From Cristatella mucedo (taxonomy: Eukaryota; Bryozoa; Phylactolaemata; Cristatellidae), in NCBI GenBank assembly GCA_009760855.2, contig WPIO01000028.1:1447001-1511000 (forward strand): a DNA stretch of 64,000 bases, given 5' to 3'. The number at the start of each line of letters is the position of its first letter. The stretch's first letter is position 1. Below the pieces are notes generated by a model that worked only from the letters and a program-made list of their open reading frames with translations, did not search any database and was not told the DNA's origin. This document shows, piece after piece, positions 13,201 through 22,760 of the stretch. Both the position numbers and the translations under genes were made by a program.

Positions 13201-16200
13201 ACAGCAATGACTTGGGTCCACGTAACATAAAACAAGTTAGGAAAACAAAGCACTGCTAACACAGCTAGAGGCCGACACATAGAACTTAAGGAGTTATCAC
13301 TTAAAACTTGACAGGTTTCCTGTAAGAACCCACCAGCAAGGGAAGCCACAGTGTGGGGGTGCCGGTTGCAATGGAAGCAAGTTAGCTGCCAGTGTTCAAG
13401 GTAGCACAATTAAGATGGCCTCCATAGGAATAATAATAATATATTTGTAAGATACCCGCTCTGAGAGAACTAAATCACTTTCTAGGAGCTTTACATATAC
13501 TGCCAAGAAAGCAAGTCGATTGGCTAATGATAACATGCATACTTTAAGCCAGCATTAGCATACAAAAAGACAATTGACATCGATGGAGCAAAGACTGTCT
13601 GGAACAGGTGGAATTCTAGCATAAAATTCCCCATACAGTGTGGACGACAAGATTCACACTACAATAATTTGCAGGTAAGTAAGCCTTCACAGCAGCAATC
13701 CATCACACCACTCACAAGGAACACCAATGCCACTGTGAGGCCATCCAGTGGCACACATCGTTCAAGGTTGGCCTCAAAATTGTCTAGGCTCATGGTACAT
13801 TATATTAATGATAACAATGAAATAGTAAACTATTTGCATAGCGCCCTAAGAAAACTTGACCTCTTTCTAGGCATATAACATTTGCTGGAAACAGCTGGTG
13901 CAAAACTCTGCAGCTAGGCTTATCTGTCGTGAGCGTAGCAGTTGCTACATCACACCACTTCTTGCCGACCTGCACTGGCTCCCAGTCAAGCAGCGTATCG
14001 ACTTCAAGGCTTTGTCACTCACTTTTAGGTCCCTTCATTCTTTGGCTCAGCCTATCTCTCAGATCTCTCCCCCATCAGGCTCAGCAGAGTACCACTCGCT
14101 TTTTGGAATCTAATTGTTTACATATACCTAGTACAAACCTCAAATCCTTTGAAGACCGTATCTTTAGTTCGTATGCTCCCAAAGCTTTGAACTCACTTCT
14201 GACTGGCGGCAGACATTTGATGACATTTAACAAGCTAAAATCTCATCTATCACAGCATTTAGTGGGTCCTTGCGATTCGACCTTAATGTGCTTATGCGTG
14301 GTGACACTTGCATGCTGTCAATAACCATATTTGCATCCTGAATCTGTTCATGTCACCTCTAACCATGCTTTTTTCTTAAATGCCAGCAGGTCAGGGAATG
14401 TCGTGATGCCAGTCGCAAGCAAGTTCCAGCTTTGATAGCATTCGAGCTAAAGGCATAATAATAATAATAAGACGTTTGTACAGCAACCTCGGAGAACTGA
14501 ATCTCTACCCAGGCGTTTTACAACTCCTTGCAAAAGCATTAATAACTAAGGGTTAATAGGGACACGCACGGTATCATGTTTAGACAAACATGCCAAAGGA
14601 AGCAAGCATCATGCTTAGGTCAGCATGCTACAGCGCACACGCGAAGACCTTTGGACCACCGGTTAGTAGGACCCTGGTCGGTAACATGCACTGAATCATG
14701 CAGAGGTAAGCATGCAAAGCTCACAGGAACAAAAAAAAGTTCACTGGGGCGTAGTGAAAGTAAACAGAGTAGATGCATCTTTAGCTGAAACTTAAATGAA
14801 GCAAAGTCATTAAGGGTGGTGACAGCAGCCGTAAACGAGTTCTAACTTTCGGTGCATACGAGCTAAAGGCCCAATCACCAACAGATTTCAATTTAGTGCG
14901 AGGACCGGTGAGCCGCCTGGAAGGTAAGGAGCAAGTAAAGCGAAAGCATACCGGAGGAGCAAGGAGGGTGGATGGTGGAAGCAAGTGAAGCGACCTGTGG
15001 GCAGGACTGAAGATCCTGATGTCGTCTCTATGCTTGATAGGGAGCCAGTCAAACACAGAATTGGTGTCATATGGCAGCTATGTTATTGATGACAGACCAG
15101 ATGAGCTCTCGAGTTTTGCATCAGTTGCTGACAATTGAAGTCACTTGATGGAAGGTCTGAATAAAGGGATCTGCAGTAATTTAGACTCGATGTCAACCGG
15201 CCCTGATTTTGGCGATGTCCACTTAGCTGAAAGTAGGCAAACTTGGAAGTCGAGGCAATGTGTTCATTCAATATCTTGTCTTTTTGGAATTGCATATGCT
15301 TCATATTCATCAAATGTCCTGAATCCTGGAGTGATGATGGGCATAATGATCCCTCAAAAACCTTACTGCTTGGCTATTGATGGACAGCATAGATATTTCA
15401 TGCATTATTACCAAATCGGAATGAACCCTGAATCAGAAATAAAATATTATTACAAGCTAAGCCTGAGACCTGGTTCAAGCATTAAGATGATCGTACTTCA
15501 CGACTCAGATCAAGAGTTTAATTGATGCAGGAGAATTGCTTTATTTTCAGGAGTGAAAGCATGTAAGGATCTTTTGCCAATATCTAATGCGGCTGTTGAT
15601 TCAGCTCATCTATGCTTCACCCCTTCAGGCCACGTGGTCTGAGACAGAAGTGGTCTTTGGCAACAGCCCAACAAACGGGATACTTATTTGCTTAATTTTA
15701 CTTGTGGGAAGTCCCTTTCCATTTTCCTTAATTTGCTGCAATGCCTGACTGGCTACCGGCAAATACCGAAAGTCTTAAAACGGATGCCTAGGGGCTAGCG
15801 GTCACCGAACGAAGCCGACCCTTCGGGTTGACAAGCACTGGTTCCCGACAAGATCTTGCTGTCACCTAAGCAACATGGCTAACGAGCGATTACAACAGCT
15901 TTTCTGCGACTGCGACACTAGGTTCTACAACTCTACAACGAACTGGAGTCATGCCCCGTGAACAGACTAGGGGCTTCTGCAAAACTGCAACAGCATGCAA
16001 CCGTTCAATTGCGTATCCACAGACTTTCGAATTCAGCCGATCTGGTAGTCCTAGCCTAACGTGCTAACAAGCAATTTGCACCAGTTAAACGTCGCAGGTG
16101 CACCCGGCCACCCGTGTTAGTGGATATCCGTGTGCCGGCAGCACCAATCCCACCTAGGACAAATAGGCATACTGAATTGCTAATAATGTAAATGCCTCCA

Positions 16201-16488
16201 TATTTCAAATAAACATGTTACATTGCAATCGACAACGGCAATTGACTTAAGTCGAAGCGTGCACAATAATCGAACACTGGCCGGTATACGTGGAAATAGT
16301 GGGCGTCAGCGTACCAGTCTGGAGTTCGTCAACCAACGCAGCATGGGAGCTAGTATGCCAACTGAAGAAAATGACATCATTTCTCGCAAGATGCAGGAAA
16401 ACCAAAAACAATAAAGTAAAAGGGGATCCATAAGGGTGGCGCGAAGCGTTGAAAGGCCGAATATCGATACTCACCAGGGTGGCGCCAT
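1168..16488 (-). CDS. GANAB: Glucosidase II alpha subunit (neutral alpha-glucosidase AB), spliced, 3' end outside window
   Basis: The family enzyme is the catalytic subunit of ER glucosidase II. It removes the two inner alpha-1,3-linked glucoses from N-glycans and so feeds the calnexin/calreticulin cycle, working with a beta subunit that carries the ER-retention signal. Thirteen coding exons join with matching phase into about 614 residues; animal homologues have roughly 920-960, so the C-terminal third lies beyond coordinate 1. In order: signal peptide (about 1-24, hydrophobic core [13 protein letters not shown]), the family-typical NFKTC...GFCK segment (29-40), an N-terminal beta-sandwich, an acidic Glu/Ala/Pro linker (about 177-228), then the GH31 barrel. 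The barrel has [24 protein letters not shown] (Asp about 432, substrate binding) and [14 protein letters not shown], whose Asp at about 545 is the family nucleophile. The acid/base Asp would be off-window. Departures from the mammalian pattern include GGGVEH where mammals have YGGWEH. There are no frameshifts or in-frame stops, so the gene looks functional. Confidence 0.97.
1385..1608 (-). CDS. GANAB: GANAB coding exon 12 (catalytic nucleophile)
   Basis: Carries the GH31 signature [14 protein letters not shown], whose Asp (about residue 545) is the catalytic nucleophile by family knowledge, then VHNIYGLYV. Acceptor TTTTATTTGTAG, donor GTAAGT. Near the end it reads GGGVEH where mammalian enzymes have YGGWEH. 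Confidence 0.97.
1839..2041 (-). CDS. GANAB: GANAB coding exon 11
   Basis: Encodes [12 protein letters not shown], then [15 protein letters not shown] and the [10 protein letters not shown] block, all standard for the family. Acceptor CATTGTAG, donor GTGTGT. The intron upstream, 2.8 kb, is the second longest in the assembled gene. Confidence 0.96.
2042..4856 (-). other. GANAB intron 11
   Basis: A 2.8-kb intron. It holds one LINE family A tail (2752-2830) and otherwise no coding or RNA feature I can support. Open frames around 2411-2795 on both strands have no splice or family support. Confidence 0.8.
2752..2830 (-). mobile_element. LINE family A 3' tail
   Basis: (AAT)n followed by the tail consensus (CAGATAACTTAATCTCTTTC, then GCACTTTACA), read on the minus strand. 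Heavily truncated. Confidence 0.6.
4857..4996 (-). CDS. GANAB: GANAB coding exon 10
   Basis: Encodes [19 protein letters not shown] and then DVIWLDIEH. The WLDIEH Asp (about residue 432) is the conserved GH31 substrate-binding aspartate of the -1 subsite. Acceptor CATTTCAG, donor GTATTG. Confidence 0.96.
5573..5822 (-). CDS. GANAB: GANAB coding exon 9
   Basis: A 250-nt exon encoding about residues 310-393, with [14 protein letters not shown], the [15 protein letters not shown] block and the TGTTPLPP turn before the barrel. Acceptor CTGTTGCAG, donor GTAAGC. Ends in phase 0. Confidence 0.96.
5950..6112 (-). mobile_element. LINE family A 3' end
   Basis: Tail with TGCCCTCATAGAACCGAATC and AGGCACTTTACA, then diverged upstream sequence up to the family's AAGGACGAATCA block. 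Lies in GANAB intron 9. Confidence 0.65.
6365..7050 (-). mobile_element. LINE family B 3' portion
   Basis: A second LINE family, inside GANAB intron 9. On the minus strand it encodes a decayed C-terminal RT-type stretch ([36 protein letters not shown]) and ends in an ATTAC-type pentamer repeat after GGAGTTACAGATGGAGATAC. The reading frame is broken by frameshifts. Confidence 0.75.
7529..7630 (-). CDS. GANAB: GANAB coding exon 8
   Basis: Encodes [17 protein letters not shown] followed by [14 protein letters not shown], a family signature next to the active-site pocket. Acceptor CTCTTGCAG, donor GTATGT; phases match both neighbours. Confidence 0.96.
7844..7940 (-). CDS. GANAB: GANAB coding exon 7
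   Basis: Encodes the [10 protein letters not shown] and [11 protein letters not shown] region, one of the best conserved blocks of GH31 ER glucosidases. Acceptor TTCCACCAG, donor GTAAGC; enters with 2 bases and leaves with 2. Confidence 0.96.
7941..9934 (-). other. GANAB intron 6
   Basis: A 2-kb intron. I see a 17-bp direct repeat (GACCAATAGCATCGAGT, about 9171 and 9204) and no element or gene I can name. Confidence 0.8.
9935..10067 (-). CDS. GANAB: GANAB coding exon 6 (linker, tandem acceptor)
   Basis: Encodes the Ala/Glu/Pro-rich linker and the conserved [15 protein letters not shown] entry to the catalytic region. The acceptor is a NAGNAG pair (GCAGCAG). Using the first AG moves the exon start to 10070 and adds one Gln. 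Donor GTGGGT. Confidence 0.94.
10312..10378 (-). CDS. GANAB: GANAB coding exon 5 (acidic linker)
   Basis: A 67-nt exon encoding about residues 177-199, acidic and Gly-rich ([18 protein letters not shown]). Acceptor CCTTTCAG, donor GTTAGA. It is the first half of the low-complexity acidic insert found in animal glucosidase II alpha chains, where length varies between species. Confidence 0.9.
10861..11028 (-). CDS. GANAB: GANAB coding exon 4
   Basis: Encodes about residues 121-177, including the [18 protein letters not shown] segment, which matches the family pattern for this strand pair. Acceptor GCTGCAG, donor GTGAGT. Only 97 bases of intron separate it from exon 3. Confidence 0.95.
11126..11368 (-). 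CDS. GANAB: GANAB coding exon 3
   Basis: Encodes about residues 40-121 ([19 protein letters not shown] and onward to LLDKSR), the start of the N-terminal beta-sandwich. Acceptor TGCACAG, donor GTATTT (weaker than the others). Enters with 1 base and leaves with 2, in phase on both sides. Confidence 0.95.
11482..11586 (-). CDS. GANAB: GANAB coding exon 2
   Basis: Encodes the hydrophobic core of the signal peptide and the first mature residues, ending in GFCK. Acceptor TTTTGCAG, donor GTAAGT; enters with 1 base and leaves with 2. The NFKTC...GFC(K) stretch is diagnostic of glucosidase II alpha. Confidence 0.95.
12040..12680. other. GC-rich block in GANAB intron 1
   Basis: Four overlapping frames of about 97-136 codons on both strands, Ala/Pro/Ser-rich on plus and Arg/Ala-rich on minus, with C and G homopolymer runs. 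Composition alone explains the lack of stops. It could be an old transposon ORF1 or a CpG island; no diagnostic motif is present. Confidence 0.3.
13424..13545 (-). mobile_element. LINE family A 3' tail
   Basis: (AAT)n, then the tail motif (GAGAGAACTAAATCACTTTC, AGGAGCTTTACAT) on the minus strand. Confidence 0.6.
13806..13885 (-). mobile_element. LINE family A 3' tail abutting an opposite copy
   Basis: Tail motif (AGCGCCCTAAGAAAACTTGA) on the minus strand. It stops where a plus-strand family A fragment begins at about 13886. Confidence 0.6.
13886..14380 (+). mobile_element. LINE family A fragment, no 3' tail
   Basis: Plus-strand copy from the TGGTGCAAAACTCTGCAGCTAG block through the CCTTGCGATTCGACC block. 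The terminal hairpin and ATT repeat are missing. Frame broken. Confidence 0.7.
14453..15315 (-). mobile_element. LINE fragment, diverged (family C)
   Basis: (AAT)n tail at the low end, then a minus-strand stretch with decayed LINE peptides ([18 protein letters not shown]). It resembles the copy at 21634-22150 more than family A, so I treat it as a separate subfamily. Frameshifted and stop-ridden. Confidence 0.65.
16475..16488 (-). CDS. GANAB: GANAB coding exon 1 (14 nt, start codon)
   Basis: This exon encodes Met-Ala-Pro-Pro plus two bases of codon 5, then a strong GTGAGT donor. The next exon opens with exactly the one base needed, giving Cys at position 5 and a clean signal peptide. The start context is good (A at -3, G at +4) and an in-frame TGA lies 9 bases upstream. 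Exon 2 has no ATG in its own frame downstream of its acceptor, so an upstream start is required. The alternative is an unspliced ATG at 11666 in the same frame as exon 2. That reading ignores a good TTTTGCAG acceptor and makes an unusually long, Cys-rich leader. Confidence 0.78.
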
Positions 16489-16760
16489 ATTAAATCACAT
16501 CCGGTAAATAGCCGGCTAAGCATAAAGCACCGACATACGTCCGTGCCATAAAAGCAAAAATAGATTTGACTTAAATCAAAGCTCAGTACTATTTTTCAGG
16601 CTCCGACTTTATGATTTCTTGCAGCGTTTGCTCTTTCTCAATTGATTACGTCACATGGTCGTCACTGGCTAAGCCCGCCCCCTAAGGTTGTTTGCGCATA
16701 GCTGAGGAGTGGTGAGGAGCGCAGCACGACTCGCGCCAAGTATTTCCAAAGAAAATTCAC
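16489..16760 (-). promoter_or_regulatory. Probable GANAB 5' UTR and promoter region
   Basis: Upstream of the start codon on the minus strand I see a start-stop upstream ORF (16495-16500), a TGACGTAA CRE/ATF-like octamer (16646-16653) and a GC box (CCCGCCCCC, 16674-16682). No TATA box stands out. The octamer shares the TGACGT core with ATF6/XBP1 sites, which would suit an ER enzyme, but a single 8-mer proves little. The transcription start cannot be fixed from sequence. Confidence 0.4.
16495..16500 (-). promoter_or_regulatory. Start-stop upstream ORF (ATGTGA)
   Basis: An ATG followed at once by TGA lies six bases before the GANAB start codon, in the same frame. Such minimal uORFs are known to stall or divert initiating ribosomes. 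It also supplies an in-frame stop that confirms the downstream ATG as the start. It matters only if the mRNA includes this position. Confidence 0.5.
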
Positions 16761-16899
16761 CTTTTAATGTGCCTCATAAATTAAAAAGTTTTTAAGAATT
16801 TACTTCTGTGGTAGGTAACCAGTTTAGTACGCACATTGATGCCTCCGGGGAATAGATGGTGTGTGTCGATCGCCACACACGTAGGCTGGCAGTATCCGA

Positions 16900-17124
16900 G
16901 TGCATCACCCAATGTCCGGCGAAATAGAAATCCTCATCAATCCAGTAAATGCCGAACGACCGTCCTGTCAAATATCCGTCTTATTTTTGCTTCTTCACCT
17001 GGATGCCAAAATTCAACGTAGAAAAGGAACTCCGAAACATAGAAAGGTAATTCTGAAACGGCGGCCTGCTAAATCAATCAGACGTGCTATTCATTTTTCG
17101 CGGTTCGTGAATTATAACGGCTAG
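16900..17124 (+). CDS. Hypothetical small basic ORF divergent from GANAB
   Basis: A 74-codon frame with a second ATG (MSGEIEIL...) and a strongly basic C-terminal half (KIQRRKGTPKHRK, ILKRRPAKSIRR). It starts about 0.4 kb from the GANAB start on the opposite strand, as in bidirectional promoters. A GTAATT follows the HRK codons and could act as a weak donor, so it may be a first exon. No family is recognised and it could be a chance frame. Confidence 0.2.
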   Translation: MHHPMSGEIEILINPVNAERPSCQISVLFLLLHLDAKIQRRKGTPKHRKVILKRRPAKSIRRAIHFSRFVNYNG

Positions 17125-17169
17125 GAGCCGTTTTAAGGTATAATCCGTGACCAAGTTCGTACACAATCC

Positions 17170-17670
17170 AAGGCCTTTTAATGCGTATTCGGCTGCGCTC
17201 GTGGAGTTAGCTTTGGCTCTTTACCAAAGTCGTGCACTAGTCCACCGGGCTCAGCGAAAGCCGTTGTCCTGCTTTGCTGCTGTTGAGTGCACGTAACCAC
17301 CCGTCGCTGTCAAACAGACTTATCTTCGCTGTGGATACGGGCTGGCTATGTGCAAAGTTATGGGTGCCCTATGTCGCTGCCGCGCTCCTGCTACCGTCGG
17401 CGTACCTGCTTGCATTGGTGCTGCCCCTACAAGCCGCTAGCCGCAACTCCGAGGCTCCGAGCTTCGCCGGCATTCGTGGCGCATCGAGTGAAAGACTAGC
17501 GGCGTTAAGAGCGCTGTTTTTTCAGCCTGGCACTTTCCAGACGTAGGAGCAGCTACGCTGCACTGTAGCAACTCGAATGGCAGTACTCGCAGCCGCCGAG
17601 GGCGCATCGCGCCGCCGCCGATCCATCGTCGACGGCGACATTTTTGGAGCGCGCTAAAGAGGTTTGCTTT
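17170..17670. other. CpG-rich island
   Basis: GC- and CpG-rich stretch with open frames on both strands (a hydrophobic 90-codon frame on plus at 17274-17546, an Arg-rich frame on minus at 17437-17673). Stops are rare in such DNA by composition alone, so I do not call either as a gene. It could be a promoter island. Confidence 0.35.
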
Positions 17671-18177
17671 CATGCTTCATGTAACAAATGTCAGTAGAAG
17701 CCATCCGGTTATTTTTAGCATCCATTTAACGGCGAAGCAAAGTTGAATACAATAGGATTTGAGCCCACAATTCAAGTGCTAGCAATGCCCTCAGCAGGCA
17801 TGCTGCTAGCGTACAGGTAAAAAGATATCCCGACTCTTTATTTATGCAAGGTTCGCTGCTGCGGCGAACCAATACTGCCAAATTAATTAAGCACGAGACA
17901 CAAATTTTTTGGGAGATTTTCGTAAGCGAAAGTAATTTTACAATAGTTCTGTGCTTGGCAATGTTTTCAGCGCTCAGTACAGGCAGTGTAGACACTGTTC
18001 GGGGGCTACTGGCCCCAGTTGAATGGAATGCGATGGCTTACCGCGTGCTTTAACTCGAGAAAAAATGTGCATGCACTAGTGCATACACTGCTAGTAGAGG
18101 TTCTTTCGATATGGATTTAATTGGCACTGACTTTCGAAAATTTGTAATTGCTAAAGAGCTGCTAGCACTCGGTCGTA

Positions 18178-18310
18178 AGCCCTGATTTGGCCCAGGGGTA
18201 AGGAGCTCGCCTTTCCTGACCAAGGTCGTGGGCTCGAGCAGTGTGGCGTATGTGAAGTGCCTGGAAACAAATTAAGGTCTATTATGGCCCTATACAAAAA
18301 AGACATATTT
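18178..18310 (+). mobile_element. tRNA-derived SINE, diverged
   Basis: A-box-like GGCCCAGGGGTAAGGAGCTC, then CCAAGGTCGTGGGCTCGAGC (B box), followed by a body ending in CTATACAAAAAAG. It matches the better copies at 26.4 and 31.1 kb. Confidence 0.5.
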
Positions 18311-18815
18311 TAATTTTTAATTTATGACAAAATGAGGGAGAATAACAGAAGATTGCAAAAAACGTTTGCAGGACAGATGATCAACCGTACTTTGAGACTC
18401 CTCGCCATAACGTAACTGGTTGCCGATTTCTCAAATCACGGGCCTGGCTAAAAGCTCCTTACAACGGAGACGAAGTTAGTGGAGAACATAAACCTGAGAA
18501 AGCTGAAACTGCGGCCATCTTGAAAAGTAGAAAAGTCGGGTCTAAAATCAGAATCACGATCAAATAACGAGGGATCGCGGTCTTTAGGATGATTCACTGC
18601 TCACCGCATGAAATGAGACCTTGGCTAAATCCCGTACGCAGGCGGTGGCATCATGTTGATACAGGTAATTTAAGGATGCGGAAAAGAGCGTATGAATTTA
18701 GGTCCGAAGTACCGATCATGATGCTGCAGCTCGGCGATGGATAAAGGAGAGCATGAGTGTCTCAAGAGTATATGCAAAATATTCCAATATTAATGGAAAA
18801 AAGCCTTAACTTACT

Positions 18816-18826
18816 CAGAGATAGAG

Positions 18827-18866
<40 letters not shown>
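18816..18866. repeat. (AG)n microsatellite
   Basis: About 50 bases of near-perfect AG dinucleotide repeat. Confidence 0.95.
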
Positions 18867-18867
<1 letters not shown>

Positions 18868-18899
18868 AAGCCCTGGTTACTTATATATATACATTACCC

Positions 18900-19060
18900 A
18901 GTTACTGTGCATGTCGCCCTAACCATGTTTTGCTTGTTGACATTGCTAATGTTACCAATAACTGCTTGATCGTGCTTCTTTTACCGCACCCACAAATTGC
19001 CTAGAAAGAGATCAAGTTCCCTTGGTGCGCTATACGAATAAATTAGAATTATTACACACC
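18900..19060 (+). mobile_element. LINE family A 3' end
   Basis: Begins at a CTGTGCATGTC-type block and ends with TGCCTAGAAAGAGATCAAG and GGTGCGCTATACGAATAAATT. Confidence 0.6.
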
Positions 19061-19817
19061 CTTGTCCGTGACATAGAATCAGAAAAGCGGCTGACGCTCA
19101 CAATGTCTATGCCGCTGGGAACCCGACGGCAGCAGCGGCGACCATCCTCGGCTAGCCGAGGCAGTAAAAGTATAACTGACCTCGTTCCAGCAGCTGCCAG
19201 GCGTGTCAAAAGTCAGCTGCCAAGCGACATAATAAGTACGTAATCTGTCGCGATCTGATGGCTGGCAACGCGATGCAAATGAACAGAAATGCTAGAAGCA
19301 GCTAGTGAGACTTAAATCTCTAGAAGCCAACCGTAAAGATCCGAGATCTCTGGAAACCTTTCCTTGATTTTGTGCTGCAGTGCATAACCAGTGCTTCCAT
19401 TACAGGTACATGCTTTACATGTATTGAGGAACTCTTGGTCAAAAGTTAGCATATTTTGACCAAGCGTTCCTCAAGTTTGCTCAAGCTCAACGGAGCGCGT
19501 GGTCATAGGCTACAGATGCTTCTTACGGATGCGCTGTAGCTAAAAAGACAACTACGGGTGTTTAAAGTGAGATACTCTTCGTTACCCCCCTTGTATTCTG
19601 CGAAAATGTCCTTACATCGACCCTTACAGTGGCAATGAGTTCTGTGCGGTCTGAAGGTTCCTTCCTGCCAAATCTTCAGTAAAACTGGCATGGAAAAAAG
19701 TGAGTTCATCGTGCTCTTCAAAGCTCAGCTAGGCTACAATGTACATTGCCAAGGCTGACGGATACTCTTTAGGGTTCTGTGGCTTAGCAAAAGTTGTCCT
19801 TCTTTGCGGGGAGTATG

Positions 19818-20490
<673 letters not shown>

Positions 20491-20539
20491 AAGAATGTCC
20501 CTATATAGGGATGCCAACGCTTCATTGGCTGCCAACAGT

Positions 20540-20860
20540 TTTTAAGGAAGTACCTAACTGCATCAGCTTATGCATGTCGACACTGAGCGTAACACTAACC
20601 ATACGGTCGTGCTTCTTTCGCAGAATATATAAAGTACCTAGAAAGAGGGTCTGTCGGCCACCGAATGCGTACCGAAAGCCGTTTAGGCTGTGAGTGCGCT
20701 ATACAGAACTCTCCTGCGTAACACCCACTTGGTCTTTATGGCTTTGTGGAGTTACAGACGGAGATACATTACATTGCATTTCATTACAGAACATTATATT
20801 AAGTTATCTAAGGGCGCAATACAAATATATTATTATTATTAATTTCTAATCCAAATCTCG
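20540..20860 (+). mobile_element. LINE family A tail with family B inserted
   Basis: The family A tail starts (GCATGTCGACACTGAGC block, AAAGTACCTAGAAAGAG). At about 20652 it is interrupted by a family B 3' end, which runs to its pentamer tail (ACATTACATTGCATTTCATTAC, about 20800). The rest of the family A tail then resumes (TCTAAGGGCGCAATACAAAT, then ATT repeats). Confidence 0.65.
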
Positions 20861-21633
20861 CACGATATGTTTGCATAAATTGTAAGGGAGAGCAGTAAAC
20901 GCCTGCACTCAATCCAAATTTTCCATGTGAGTAGCCAAGATATCATGGGAACCGTTTTCAGCACAAATTTAAATTTAAATGGCAGCCATCAAGGTTGTAC
21001 AAAGCATATACTAGAGCCATCTTGGCTGTTGGCGTGGACTCCGCTTGCATGCAGCACGGTCACACGCTTGTGTTTTAGGGTTGCCACGGTTTAGCGTTTA
21101 TGGATTACTGGCATAGAGTTTAGCTAATCGGATATTGGGTTTAGACTGAAATTTAGATGTTAGGATGAGGTTGTTGGCACGTGTATTCGTTGTTGGATAT
21201 AAACACGTTGTCAGGTTCTCAGCTACTTATTCCATCACAGCAGAAGAAAGAAGAAGAGGCCGACGGTAAACAGAGGAGGGAGCATCAAGTAGGCCCAAGC
21301 GGCAGTGAAGAAGTGTCCTTGTCTGCCATGACGAGGCGGATATGGGTTCGGGCGTGTCTGACCTGTGTTGGGATTGACCTCAAAGCTGGGAAAGCGATTG
21401 GGTTGCCAGCGGTTGCTACAAGCTACGAGAAATTTAATCGAGAAGTAACTTTTATTTATAACCGATGTGACCGAAAAATGGAATTTACTAGAGCGACGAG
21501 CACAAATCAAGACCCAGAGTCTAAATATTATTCTGAACGGACTTGCGATCTGTGACAACTTTTCTAAAACCATTTTTATTCTAAACTGAAGAGACTGAAA
21601 GCCGTCTACGGTGAGACTGAGGGCGAATACTCA

Positions 21634-22150
21634 ATGATAATAATAATCATAACAATAATAATAATAGTAAGTCGTTTGCATGGCTCCCTAATAAAGCTTA
21701 ATCTTTATCCAGGCGCATGCACCCGAAGCCCATCAGAACAAAAAGCACCAGACAATTTTAATCAGTTGAAAGAAAAGCTGACCAGAAGAAACGGGTCTTC
21801 AACTGAGACTTAGCAGGTGCAAGGGCTTGGCAGAAAGTAGCCGCTGCCCGAAGCGAGCTCAGCACTTTCGGTACGTACGAGCTGACTACCTGATTACCAA
21901 AGCATTTCAATTTAAGTGCGAGTGACGGCGAGATGACTTGAGGATCCTGAGGGTTAGGTGTTGTGAGACCACACTGAACAGCAAGGAGATCGTATGAGTA
22001 GTCTAGAGCAAGATTTGACCTGCCAGCCAGACTGGAGATCTTTAAGATTACGTGCTTGATAGGAAGCCCTATGCAAGCGATGTTATCAGAGCCAAATAAG
22101 CGAAAGAACAGGTGTCGGATCGAAAGGTAACACGGTTTCGGGGGTGCTGC
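21634..22150 (-). mobile_element. LINE fragment (family C)
   Basis: (AAT)n-like low end, then minus-strand sequence parallel to 14453-15315 (CTTTCGGTACGTACGAGCTG and TCAATTTAAGTGCGAG blocks). No intact frame. Confidence 0.6.
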
Positions 22151-22289
22151 TCCACATCCAGCCTCACTTAAGCTGGGTATGATCCCGTAACCTCTGGATT
22201 TTCAAGGTTGCTTTTCTACAAATTGAGCCATCATGACTCAGTTATTCTGCCCTTACCACATGCTTTTACCCTTGATTTAGCTGACTGTG

Positions 22290-22375
22290 TATAATAATAA
22301 TAATTGGCCCTTTGTGCATATCACTATGAGAACTAAGTCGACTTCCAAGCGCTTTATAACTCTTCACAACAGAGT
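22290..22375 (-). mobile_element. LINE 3' tail
   Basis: (ATA)n, then a diverged tail ending in AAGCGCTTTATAAC. Confidence 0.5.
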
Positions 22376-22597
22376 CGATTTGTGTGCTCGATCAAATCCC
22401 GATGCACTGTCTGAGCGCACTTTAATGTTTATAATTGCAGATTGAATGTTAAGATGCCACCATTATTTCTGCTTTGCCATCAGAGTCAATATCTCCTGCA
22501 CAATAATGGGGGTCCGGCAACTCGCACGATCGATCAGCTGCTGCTTCACGCTGGGCAGCCCATTTTACATTTAGATGGAGCATTCTTTGCACCTATA

Positions 22598-22760
22598 TAA
22601 TAATGATAATGCACTTGATAAAGCGCCCTCACAGAACTCAATCCCTTTCTAGGCGCTTTACATTTGCCGCAAAGGGAAACGCGATTGAATGGTGAGTAAT
22701 ATCATGCTTGATAAACAAAACGAATATCATGGTTAGGAGTGACCTACATTAACGAGTCCC
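22598..22760 (-). mobile_element. LINE family A 3' end
   Basis: Clear tail (AAGCGCCCTCACAGAACTCA, AGGCGCTTTACATTT) followed by the family's GATTGAATGGTGAGTAATAT block. Confidence 0.75.

Larger units (their letters stand above)
11587..16474 (-). other. GANAB intron 1
   Basis: A 4.9-kb intron between the 14-nt start exon and exon 2. It contains a GC-rich block at 12040-12680 with overlapping long frames on both strands, LINE fragments at 13424-15315 and non-repetitive DNA at 15530-16470 in which I see nothing. Long first introns often carry regulatory elements, but none is recognisable here. Confidence 0.75.

Noticed and set aside
15145..15525. Plus-strand 126-codon frame ending in a hydrophilic, Tyr-rich stretch
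   Set aside because: Its first half is antisense to a LINE fragment that reaches about 15315. The rest has no recognised motif, and no promoter or splice support.
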